Shown in pieces: positions 54,237-62,468 of a stretch of 64,000 nucleotides of DNA. Below the pieces are notes generated by a model. It saw only the letters and a program-made list of their open reading frames with translations, ran no database searches and was not told the DNA's origin. The DNA is from Fredinandcohnia aciditolerans (lineage in GTDB: Bacteria > Bacillota > Bacilli > Bacillales > Bacillaceae_L), in contig QGHH01000006.1 of the NCBI GenBank assembly GCA_003640645.1, forward strand, positions 1 through 64,000. Reading direction: 5' to 3'. Each line of letters opens with the position of its first letter. The stretch's first letter is position 1. The translations under genes were made by a program, and so were the position numbers.

Positions 54237-55345
54237 AATCAGAATAGGTGGGGGATTTTGACTTACAGTTTGGGTTCATGGGTCACAAAGTCAGAATAAG
54301 ACCGGGATTGCGACAAGGATTATGATTGAACGGCGCTTACAGTCAGAATAGATGATGGTTTCTGACTTACAGCTTGAAATTCATGGGTCCCGGATTCAGA
54401 ATAAGGCCGGGATTGCGACAAGCATTATGATCAAACGGGGCTTACAGTCAGAATAGATATGGGTTTCTGACTCACAGCTTGAAATCTTCCGTCCAAGAGT
54501 CAGAATATGGCCGGGATTGCGACAGGCATTATGATTAAACGGCGTCTACAGTCAGAATAGGGGATGGATTCTGACTCCAAGCATGTAAAACATGCGTCCA
54601 AGAGTCAGAATATGGCCGGGATTGCGACAAGCATTATGATCAAACGGCGTCTACAGTCAGAATAGGGGATGGATTCTGACTCCAAGCATGTAAAACATGC
54701 GTCCAAGAGTCAGAATATGGCCGGGATTGCGACAAGCATTATGATCAAACGGCGTCTACAGTCAGAATAGGGGATGGATTCTGACTCCAAGCATGTAAAA
54801 CATGCGTCCAAGAGTCAGAATATGGCCGGGATTGCGACAAGCATTATGATCAAACGGCGTTTGCAGTCAGAATAGATATGGGTTTCTGACTAACAGCTTG
54901 AAATCTTGCGTCCAAGAGTCAGAATAGGGCCGGGATTGCGACAGGGATTATGATCAAACGGCGCTTACAGTCAAAATAATGGTGGGTTTCTGACTTACAG
55001 CTTGAGATTCTTGGGTCCCAGTGTCAGAATAAGGCCGAGATTGCGACAGGCATTATAATCAAAATGCGTCTACAGTCAGAATAGGGGATGGATTCTGACT
55101 CCAAGCATGTAAAACATGGGTCCATGAGTCAGAATAAGGCCAGAATTGCGACAAGCATTATGATCAAACGGCGTCTACAGTCAGAATAGATGTGGGTTTC
55201 TGTCATACAGCTTGAAATCTTGCGTCCAAGAGTCAGAATATGGCCGGGATTGCGACAAGCATTATGATCAAACGGCGCTTACAGTCAGAATAGGTTTGGG
55301 ATTCTGGCTCCAAGCACGTAAATCATGCATCCAAGCGTCAGGTCA
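54237..55345. repeat. Tandem array, about 105-bp higher-order unit made of two ~52-bp halves
   Basis: About ten higher-order units. Half A: AGTCAGAAT...ATTCTGACT hairpin plus GCATGT-AAA-ACATGC. Half B: AGTCAGAATATGGCCGGGAT followed by TGCGACAAGCATTATGATC. Three consecutive units between 54550 and 54862 are nearly identical, indicating recent expansion, while both ends are degenerate. No ORF spans it. It fills the gap between asnO and the AraC-type gene. Confidence 0.92.
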
Positions 55346-55401
55346 GAGCAGAATTCAAACAGAGTGTATCAACATTCATGTTTAACACAGCTCAAATAAA
55401 A

Positions 55402-55436
55402 CAAGCACCTAAACCATAATGGTTAGGTGCTTTTAA
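55402..55436 (-). terminator. Terminator of the AraC-type gene
   Basis: AAGCACCTAA/TTAGGTGCTT stem around ACCATAATGG, which itself pairs. On the minus strand GTTTTATTT follows. Confidence 0.85.
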
Positions 55437-55443
55437 TACTGTA

Positions 55444-56229
55444 TTAGCGAATTTCAGAAGGGCTTTTCCCTGTGTATTTTTTAAACTGTCGACTAAAAAA
55501 ATGAAGATTATCATAGCCTAATGCTTGAGCTACTTCAGTTACCGTCATTCCTGTATAATGCAGGAGATGCTCCGCCCTTTTTATACGAGCTTCTACAATA
55601 TAGGAGCGCACTGATTTGCCAATAATCTCCTTAAACTTCAGCGAAAAATACCTTGGAGAAAAGTTTGCACGAGCCGCCAAACTTTCAAGCGTATGTCCCT
55701 CGCTAGGATGTTGCTGTACATAATTTGCCACTTCCCTAATCGCTGACAATAGAGAATTTTGACCTTGGTCGTTTCGTTCTTCAACCTGACGCTCCTCTCG
55801 CAAAAGCTGAATCATCAATTGTTTGAGGATTAGCTTTGCCTCCGTTTCGGCCCCAAACGTTTTGATCAAAAATAATCGAACATATTGTGTTAAGAGAGAC
55901 TCAAAAGGGATTGCGTCTTGAAAAATACGATATGAATTTGGTATTAGACTTGGTTCGTTCTCTAAGTCAAAATGGATGTAGGTTATTGTAAGTGGATTCT
56001 GAGGATTCTGGGTGGCAGTCGTCCAATCGCCTGGAAGGAATAAAAAGCAACTTCCTCGTTTTATTGAATAATCTCGACCGTTTAAAATCAAATTTCCTTC
56101 TCCATTCCAAACATAAAACAAATCATAGTTCGGAATAGGCTCTTTCCGCTTCCATTGCCAGTTTGGTTCACAGGTAATGGTCGCAAGAGATGGTTTCAAG
56201 ATAAATTGCTCAGGATTAATACTCAGCAT
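55444..56229 (-). CDS. AraC-family transcriptional regulator
   Basis: 261 residues from the ATG at 56229, after GAAGGTG; upstream GTG codons overlap the ribosome site. An N-terminal cupin-like ligand domain (YDLFYVWNGEGNLILNGRDY) is followed by two C-terminal helix-turn-helix units (LESLAARANFSPRYFSLKFKE; VTEVAQALGYDNLHFFSRQFKKYTGKSP). Neighbouring genes do not reveal the target; carbohydrate-related control is common in this family. Confidence 0.9.
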   Translation of the reverse strand: MLSINPEQFILKPSLATITCEPNWQWKRKEPIPNYDLFYVWNGEGNLILNGRDYSIKRGSCFLFLPGDWTTATQNPQNPLTITYIHFDLENEPSLIPNSYRIFQDAIPFESLLTQYVRLFLIKTFGAETEAKLILKQLMIQLLREERQVEERNDQGQNSLLSAIREVANYVQQHPSEGHTLESLAARANFSPRYFSLKFKEIIGKSVRSYIVEARIKRAEHLLHYTGMTVTEVAQALGYDNLHFFSRQFKKYTGKSPSEIR

Positions 56230-56449
56230 GCTGCTCACCTTCCTCACACGAAAAGTTCTTTTTTATTATTTCTAGGGGCAGATCCATCCATTAATAAATT
56301 TCAGCCTATATTTGATTCATATCCCTAGAAATATTTTATAACTTCCCAATCAATCTAACAAATATCAATTTTAAATAATATATATCTCATTTTTAGATTA
56401 ATCAGTGATGAGTAATGATTATATGAGCTTAGTTTGTCTGTTAATTTCC

Positions 56450-57184
56450 TTATTGCTCCTCCACCTTATAATACTCAAGCTCCTCTTCTGGTATATCTAC
56501 GACGTGCTGGATATCAACACCACCACCCCATGAAGCTCCACCTACATTAGTAGCATCCGCTTGTTGCCTTACACGGTCGCTGTTATAGGAAATCCAGCCG
56601 AAGTACACATCCTGCATCACAGGAAACATGCGTTCAAAAATAGGATCCGGTTGCTTTGCTTCTTCCAATTTTATCGATGCTTCCATCACTTTTTGCCACT
56701 CATTCGGTAGCTCTGTTACTCCAAAGGGTGAATCTTCAAAATCTAAGATCGTTTTCAATTGCAAACCAGGATAATAATTATGTATTCCTTCTGTAATATG
56801 ATAATTACGTTTTTTCAATAAATATAATTCTCCATAACTTACTTGGTCATCAGGGTGAATATTCCAAAAAACCTTAAAGGAGCCTGGATCGTTATTTTTA
56901 AGCTTAATAACCCTAGGGCCGCCTGTTGTACTATCAAATTCCATATTCCATTTATGATTTTTCCACACCCACAAGCTCATTCCATATTTGTTTTCTTCTG
57001 TAACCATTGGTACAAAAGCGTGGCGCTTATCAATTTCTATTACATCAAGAATCTCAGTTACTTCAGAATACCTTTTATAAGTATCAGTCGTAGTAAAGTT
57101 TGTAGGTTTAGCTAGGTAAAAATAATAAATGACGAATAGCAGAGCAACTAAACCAAACAAACTTAGTATCGTTCTTCGCTTCAT
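56450..57184 (-). CDS. Membrane-anchored hypothetical protein
   Basis: 244 residues. One N-terminal membrane helix (5-24), then an extracytoplasmic domain rich in aromatic and charged residues, ending with an acidic tail. I recognise no domain. The start overlaps the stop of the upstream membrane-protein gene by four bases (ATGA), so the two are translationally coupled and probably work together. Confidence 0.75.
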   Translation of the reverse strand: MKRRTILSLFGLVALLFVIYYFYLAKPTNFTTTDTYKRYSEVTEILDVIEIDKRHAFVPMVTEENKYGMSLWVWKNHKWNMEFDSTTGGPRVIKLKNNDPGSFKVFWNIHPDDQVSYGELYLLKKRNYHITEGIHNYYPGLQLKTILDFEDSPFGVTELPNEWQKVMEASIKLEEAKQPDPIFERMFPVMQDVYFGWISYNSDRVRQQADATNVGGASWGGGVDIQHVVDIPEEELEYYKVEEQ

Positions 57185-57915
57185 TTACTTTTCACCCCTT
57201 CTAAAAAAACTTCTGGGGAGCGAAAATAATATTGGTTTTTAGGTGTTGCAATCAATATACCTTTCCCATCTTCTTCAATAAAAATGGTGGTGACAACCCC
57301 ACTTCCCCATTTCTCCTTAACACCTACCACTTGATATGGAAACCGTTCTTTTCGAGTATTCGGCTCCCCACTCATATACGTTTCCTCATACCATTTATCA
57401 CTAAAAAACTTAGTTTCTTTCATAACTGGAAGTAGTTTTAGTAATTGATCTTTTTGTAAAGTTACATCCCCTGCAGAAGGGTGAGTCTTGATAACTGTTG
57501 CATTTTCCAAATTAGAAATATAGGTTGATAGATTACTAGGCGAGTAAATAACATGTTGGAGACCAATCGAGGCAAAGGATAATACTAAAAATAGAAAGTT
57601 CGCGAAAAAGCCGAGCCATGCATACTTCCGGAATCTATCCCCGCGCCCTTCTTTTGATTTAAGAAAAAAGTAGAGAATCCATACACCTAAGGGTAAAATT
57701 GGAAGTTTCATGAATGTATCAAAGAAATTCATATTAAAGGAAAAAGAAAAAAGTCCAATAAGAAAAACGAGAATAATCTTCCATATAGTGGGTTTCTCAT
57801 CTTGTTTTCTATAAATCCTAAAGGCTAAAAAAACAATCATTCCCCATCCAATTAATAACGTAATAACCGAAACAAGGCCAATTTCAAAATCTAACTGAAA
57901 CGTTATGGATACCAC
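57181..57915 (-). CDS. Polytopic membrane hypothetical protein
   Basis: About 244 residues if it starts at the GTG at 57915; the frame stays open back into the DsbA-family gene, but a terminator at 57971-58010 argues against that start. Three or four membrane helices in the first ~120 residues are followed by an outer domain containing KETKFFSDKWYEETYMSGE. No domain recognised. It is coupled to the next gene by an ATGA overlap. Confidence 0.65.
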   Translation of the reverse strand: MVSITFQLDFEIGLVSVITLLIGWGMIVFLAFRIYRKQDEKPTIWKIILVFLIGLFSFSFNMNFFDTFMKLPILPLGVWILYFFLKSKEGRGDRFRKYAWLGFFANFLFLVLSFASIGLQHVIYSPSNLSTYISNLENATVIKTHPSAGDVTLQKDQLLKLLPVMKETKFFSDKWYEETYMSGEPNTRKERFPYQVVGVKEKWGSGVVTTIFIEEDGKGILIATPKNQYYFRSPEVFLEGVKSK

Positions 57916-57970
57916 CCCTTTTTTTATACCTTCATATATATTCGTAATGATACTTTGATTTCCCTTTTCA

Positions 57971-58010
57971 GGTAAAAGAAAATGTGCAAAACCACAAGGG
58001 CTTTGCACAT
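57971..58010 (-). terminator. Terminator of the DsbA-family gene
   Basis: ATGTGCAAAG/TTTTGCACAT stem on the minus strand followed by TTCTTTTACC. It separates the gene from the membrane-protein pair. Confidence 0.82.
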
Positions 58011-58015
58011 GGTTA

Positions 58016-58738
58016 TTATTTATCTGTAGGAATTTCACAGCTTTCATCTGTGCAAACTGCACCTTGGCCACCTGAAAGGTCTTGAAGTTTTGGTGCTGGA
58101 TGTTCTTCTTTCCAAACCTGTTGGAGTGCACCAAGAAATGTGGAAGTTGGCTGTGCACCAGAAATAGAATATTTTTGATTGATTACAAAAAACGGAACGC
58201 CGGTAACACCGATTTGTTGAGCAGTCGCCTCATCAATTCGGACATCATTCGCATATTTCTTCTCATCTTTTAACACTTCTAACGCAGCCTGTCGTTCCAC
58301 CCCTACAGAATCTGCAAGACCCGCTAATACTTCGTGGTCACTGATTAGTTTTCCTTCAATGAAATACGAGTGAAGAAGAAGCTCAGTAAGTTCTTTTTCT
58401 TTGCCGACGGTCGCTGCAAACTTTGTAAGACGGTGGGCATCAAAGGTATTTGTGTTTTTCATTTCATCAAAATTATAGTTTAGACCGAGTTCCGCAGCTT
58501 GCTGACCTAAATTTTCGTTCATTTGCTTGGCCTGAGCCACTGGCATACCATATTTTGAAGCAAGTAATTCATGAATACTTTGACCTGAATATGGTTTTGC
58601 ATTCGGATCTAGCTCAAAGCTTTTGAATTCCACTTCGACTTGATCACGATGCGGAAATTGCTCAAGAGCCTGTTCCAAGCGTCGCTTTCCTATATAACAG
58701 AAGGGACATACATAATCTGACCAAACCTCAATTTTCAT
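58016..58738 (-). CDS. DsbA/FrnE-family thiol oxidoreductase
   Basis: 240 residues, no signal peptide. The thioredoxin-fold active site CPFC lies near residue 11 (SDYVCPFCYIGKRR), a long helical insertion follows, and the cis-Pro is in GVTGVPFFVIN. This is the cytoplasmic FrnE-like branch of DsbA proteins, involved in thiol-disulfide exchange. It is a single gene with its own terminator; the partner is unknown. Confidence 0.9.
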   Translation of the reverse strand: MKIEVWSDYVCPFCYIGKRRLEQALEQFPHRDQVEVEFKSFELDPNAKPYSGQSIHELLASKYGMPVAQAKQMNENLGQQAAELGLNYNFDEMKNTNTFDAHRLTKFAATVGKEKELTELLLHSYFIEGKLISDHEVLAGLADSVGVERQAALEVLKDEKKYANDVRIDEATAQQIGVTGVPFFVINQKYSISGAQPTSTFLGALQQVWKEEHPAPKLQDLSGGQGAVCTDESCEIPTDK

Positions 58739-58859
58739 TTTTTACACCTCATTTAAGTTAGTTTTCACCATGGTAACATAATTAGTTTGTAAATGCTCCT
58801 AGCGCGACCTGAGTACAAATTGTGTCGGTTTTTACTATCGGCTTAACTCTGGAAAAGCA

Positions 58860-60570
58860 TGAGGCAAAAATGCTTGATTGTGGCTGAACTTGGGCAATCT
58901 TCGGACAAGGGAACGACGAGGATGCATGATTGTGTACGAAGTCGAGCTAACTTCGGACTAGACAGCCTCGAAATCGCATGATTGTGACTGAAGCTGAGCT
59001 AACTTCGGACACGATAGCCACGATATAGCAGAGTTGTGTCTGAAGCTGAGCTAACTTCGGACACGATAGCCACAAAATAGCTTGATTGTGTCTGAAGCCA
59101 AGCTAACTTCGGACTGGATAGTTACGAAATAGCTTGATTGTGTCTGAAGTCAAACTAACTTCGGACTAGACTGCCTCGAAATAGCTTGATTGTGTCTGAA
59201 GTCAAACTAACTTCGGACTGGACTGCCTCGAAATAGCTTGATTGTGTCTGAAGCTGAGCTAACTTCGGACACGACAGCTACGGAATAGCAGGATTTTGTC
59301 TGAAGCTTGCCTAACTTCGGACTGGACTGCCACGATATAGGATGATTCTGTCCGAAGTCAAACTAACTTCGGACAGAACAGCCACGAAATAGCACGATTG
59401 TGTCTGAAGCCAAACTAACTTCGGACAGAACAGCCTCGAAATAGCAGGATTTTGTCCGAAGTCAAATTAACTTCGGACACGACAGCTCCAAAATAGCAGG
59501 ATTGTGTCTGAAGCCAAGCTAACTTCGGACAAGACAGCCACGATATAGGATGATTGTGTCCGAAGCCAAACCAACTTCGGACAGAACAGCCTCGAAATAG
59601 CTTGATTGTGTCTGAAGCTGAGCTAACTTCGGACAGAACAGCCTCGAAATAGCAGGATTAAGTCTGAAGCCAAGCTAACTTCGGACTGGACTTCCTCAAA
59701 ATAGCAGGATTGTGTCTGAACTCCAGCTAACTTCGGACACGACAGCTACGAAATAGCAGGATTTTGTCTGAAGCTTGCCTAACTTCGGACAGAACAGCCT
59801 CGAAATAGCTTGATTGTGTCTGAAGTCAAACTAACTTCGGACACGATAGCCACGATATAGCAAGATTGTGTCTGAAGTCAAACTAACTTCGGACTAGACT
59901 GCCTCGAAATAGCTTGATTGTGTCTGAAGCTGAGCTAACTTCGGACAAGAAAGCCACAAAATAGCAGGGTTGTGTCTGAAGCCAAACTAACTTCGGACAG
60001 AACAGCCACGAAATAGCTTGATTGTGTCTGAACTCCAGCTAACTTCGGACTAGACAGCCTCGAAATAACATGATTGTGTCTGAAGCCAAACTAACTTCGG
60101 ACTGGATAGTTACGAAATAGCTTGATTGTGTCTGAAGCTTGCCTAACTTCGGACTGGACTGCTTCGAAATAGGATGATTGTGTCTGAAGCTGAGCGAACT
60201 TCGGACAAGACAGCTACGGAATAGCACGATTGTGTCTGAAGCTTGCCTAACTTCGGACTGGACTGCCACGATATAGGATGATTGTGCCCGAAGTTAAGCT
60301 AACTTCGGACACGACAGCTACGAAATAGCTTGATTGTGTCTGAAGTCAAACTAACTTCGGACTAGACAACTCCAAAATAGCAGGATTGTGTCTGAAGCCA
60401 AACTTACTTCGGACACGACAGCCTCGAAATTGCATGATTGTGTCTGAAGCCAATATAACTTCCAACAAGAGAGCGACGAAATTGAAAAATTGTATCCAAA
60501 GTCAAACTAACTTCGGACAAGGAGCGATGAAATACCATGATCATGTCTGAATTCGAGCCAACTTCATTCA
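58860..60570. repeat. Tandem array of about 32 units, 52-bp period
   Basis: Each unit has GTCTGAAG or GTCCGAAG, about ten bases such as CCAAACTAA, then CTTCGGAC, forming an 8-bp hairpin. A 26-nt linker follows (GACAGCCACGAAATAGC, then a GATTGT block). Units diverge mildly and both ends are degenerate. It fills the gap between the DsbA-family gene and a small membrane-protein gene. ORFs inside it are artefacts. Confidence 0.93.
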
Positions 60571-60680
60571 ATGTTTCTCCGGTCCTCCTCGCCCAAAATA
60601 TAACTTTTGAACATTTAGTGAATTATATTTGACAATTTTGTGAACAAGATTAATAATATATAGTAGGAGGATGAGGAAAA

Positions 60681-60905
60681 ATGAAATCTACTATGCTTGA
60701 GGCTGTTAAGTATTTTGGGGGAACAGTGCTTATTGCCGGTATCATTATTTTTTGTCTTGGATTCTTCGGAAGCGGTTCCAGTGTGTTAACACCAATCGGA
60801 ATCGGAACGGTCATGGGAGCTATTTTTGTCTTTTTGATGGGGTTATTTTTGATCGCGTCTGAAGAAATGTTACTTAAGGCACAAGGCGCAAACAAGATTA
60901 AATAA
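60681..60905 (+). CDS. Small two-helix membrane protein, unknown
   Basis: 74 residues with two membrane helices (about 10-29 and 37-60) separated by a Gly/Ser-rich loop (FFGSGSSVLTPIG). GAGG precedes the ATG, with GGAGG a little further up. It is a single gene with its own terminator and stands next to the long repeat array. No family recognised. Confidence 0.75.
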   Translation: MKSTMLEAVKYFGGTVLIAGIIIFCLGFFGSGSSVLTPIGIGTVMGAIFVFLMGLFLIASEEMLLKAQGANKIK

Positions 60906-60928
60906 ATAAATCAATTAATTATGTATAG

Positions 60929-60957
60929 GCTTAGCCACGCATTCGGCTAAGCTTTTT
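60929..60957 (+). terminator. Intrinsic terminator
   Basis: GCTTAGCC pairs with GGCTAAGC around eight bases and is followed by TTTTTATTTT. Confidence 0.92.
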
Positions 60958-60980
60958 ATTTTGCAAAAAAAGATGCAGTT

Positions 60981-61496
60981 TCACTGCACCTTTATCACAT
61001 ACGTCTTCGCTAGTAGATCATATAAAGATTGTTTCCTTTTTGTAAAAATACATGTCAAAATATAAGCAAACATAAGCGCGTAGATGAGTCCACCAATCAC
61101 TGTGTAAGTGAAGGGAAACTCCCCATCGCCAATATTCATTAAACGATAAACAAGATAATGTGACAACTCCCAAGGTAAAAACCTTAAGATTGTCCGAAAA
61201 GCCATTTGCAGCAAAGGCACAGCTTCACCACTTTTCCGGACCACTTTTATACCTGATTTACGTTTTCCAAATGACTGTCCGATAATTTTTGAATCGCTAA
61301 TTATGAAATAAAGGGAAACCGGCAAAGTCACCATCATAAATCCTGAGAACTGTGCGACTACTAATGAGCCCTTGAATAATTCTTGCAAACTCGGAAACAT
61401 AAATACTGACGCAATAAACAGGAAACCTAAATATGACAAAATTAATATATAATCAATCATGAAAGCTTTGATCCTCAATCGAAACGAAGCATACAA
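60981..61496 (-). CDS. RDD-family membrane protein
   Basis: 171 residues. The RDD pattern is present: Arg and Asp in the first helix (RIKAFMIDYILI), QSFGKRKSGIKVV between helices 2 and 3, and a C-terminal YDLLAKT. Family members are small transport-related or ion-homeostasis proteins of uncertain function. GGAGGGGAG precedes the ATG. It follows the caa3 genes with a terminator between. Confidence 0.85.
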   Translation of the reverse strand: MYASFRLRIKAFMIDYILILSYLGFLFIASVFMFPSLQELFKGSLVVAQFSGFMMVTLPVSLYFIISDSKIIGQSFGKRKSGIKVVRKSGEAVPLLQMAFRTILRFLPWELSHYLVYRLMNIGDGEFPFTYTVIGGLIYALMFAYILTCIFTKRKQSLYDLLAKTYVIKVQ

Positions 61497-61551
61497 CGGT
61501 CTCCCCTCCTCTCATAATCTATATTAAACCCTTAACCTTACTATTCTCCAT

Positions 61552-61582
61552 AAAAAAAAGAGTGCCGATAAAGACACTCTTA
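61552..61582 (-). terminator. Terminator of the ctaDEF cluster
   Basis: AGAGTG pairs with CACTCT around a ten-base loop, followed on the minus strand by eight T. Confidence 0.85.
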
Positions 61583-61588
61583 CTTTCA

Positions 61589-61870
61589 TTACATATCCCA
61601 AATAAGCAGGAATAGTGTACCAAATATTGTAATTAACGCTATAAAAATCATGAAGTATACATTTCCGTAGATTGCCCATTTATCCTTTGATTCACCAGCA
61701 TGCATGAATACAATTAGTTGCAGCAATGCTTGCACAAATGCCGTTACAATCAGAATGGTTAGTCCTGCCGTAAAGGATAAATCTAAGAAGTACACCGAAA
61801 GAGCAATAAGCGTAAGAACTAATGAAAATACGAAGCCCATGACTTGTTTTGCTGGAAATAGTTCTCTCAT
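61589..61870 (-). CDS. ctaF: caa3 cytochrome c oxidase subunit IV
   Basis: 93 residues with three membrane helices and the conserved LQLIVFMHAGESKDKW segment of the COX4-prokaryotic family. It is the last structural subunit gene, one base after ctaE. It stabilises the oxidase complex in the cytoplasmic membrane. Confidence 0.92.
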   Translation of the reverse strand: MRELFPAKQVMGFVFSLVLTLIALSVYFLDLSFTAGLTILIVTAFVQALLQLIVFMHAGESKDKWAIYGNVYFMIFIALITIFGTLFLLIWDM

Positions 61871-61871
61871 A

Positions 61872-62468
61872 TTACATCATTCCTTTCAAATAGATGAAGC
61901 TGAAGATGAAGATCCAGACTACATCTAGGAAGTGCCAATACAATGAAAAGATAAACGATTTACCAGCAGTTTGTGCAGTTAAGCCTCTTTTTCTTATCTG
62001 GAGGATAATCATCGTTCCCCAAAATAAACCAAATGTAACATGAAGTCCATGTGTTCCTAATGTTGTTAATAACATCGCTGTAAATGCACTTGTTTGTAGT
62101 CCAGCTCCGACATGGACATAGTGAACAAACTCATAGATTTCAACACCTAGGAAGGTTAAACCTAAAAGCAATGTTACTACGAAGAATCCAATCATCGCTT
62201 TTTGTCTGCCAAGGCGCATTGCATGAACGGCAAGACCAATTGTAAAACTACTTGTTAATAGTAGAAATGTTTCGATTAACACAGGTGAGATTTCAAAAAT
62301 CTCTGCACCTGATGGACCACTGCCGACGCGGTTCTCTAATGTAAAATAAGATGTAAACAAGGTTGCGAAAAGCATAATTTCGGCACCAAGAAAAATCCAG
62401 AAACCAAAAATATTTAACTCATTTTCGTGCGTACTATATTCAAGAGGTTGCGAGTGATCTAGTTTCAT
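61872..62468 (-). CDS. ctaE: caa3 cytochrome c oxidase subunit III
   Basis: 198 residues with five membrane helices, the short bacterial form of subunit III. Conserved segments are GFWIFLGAEIMLFATLF, a central Glu, LGTHGLHVTFGLFWG and YWHFLDVVWIFIF. It overlaps ctaD by four bases. Confidence 0.94.
   Translation of the reverse strand: MKLDHSQPLEYSTHENELNIFGFWIFLGAEIMLFATLFTSYFTLENRVGSGPSGAEIFEISPVLIETFLLLTSSFTIGLAVHAMRLGRQKAMIGFFVVTLLLGLTFLGVEIYEFVHYVHVGAGLQTSAFTAMLLTTLGTHGLHVTFGLFWGTMIILQIRKRGLTAQTAGKSFIFSLYWHFLDVVWIFIFSFIYLKGMM

Noticed and set aside
57916-58158. Upstream part of the membrane-protein frame overlapping the DsbA-family gene
   Set aside because: It crosses a terminator and the coding region of another gene in a different frame; the residues there show no membrane or domain pattern.
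60039-60269. Open frame inside the 52-bp array (minus strand)
   Set aside because: It is a by-product of the repeats, has no ribosome site, and 52 bp is not a multiple of three, so the reading frame changes from unit to unit.
58860-60570. Possible CRISPR array
   Set aside because: The linkers between hairpins are themselves repeated variants, not unique spacers, and no cas gene is in the window. The same holds for the array at 54237-55345.
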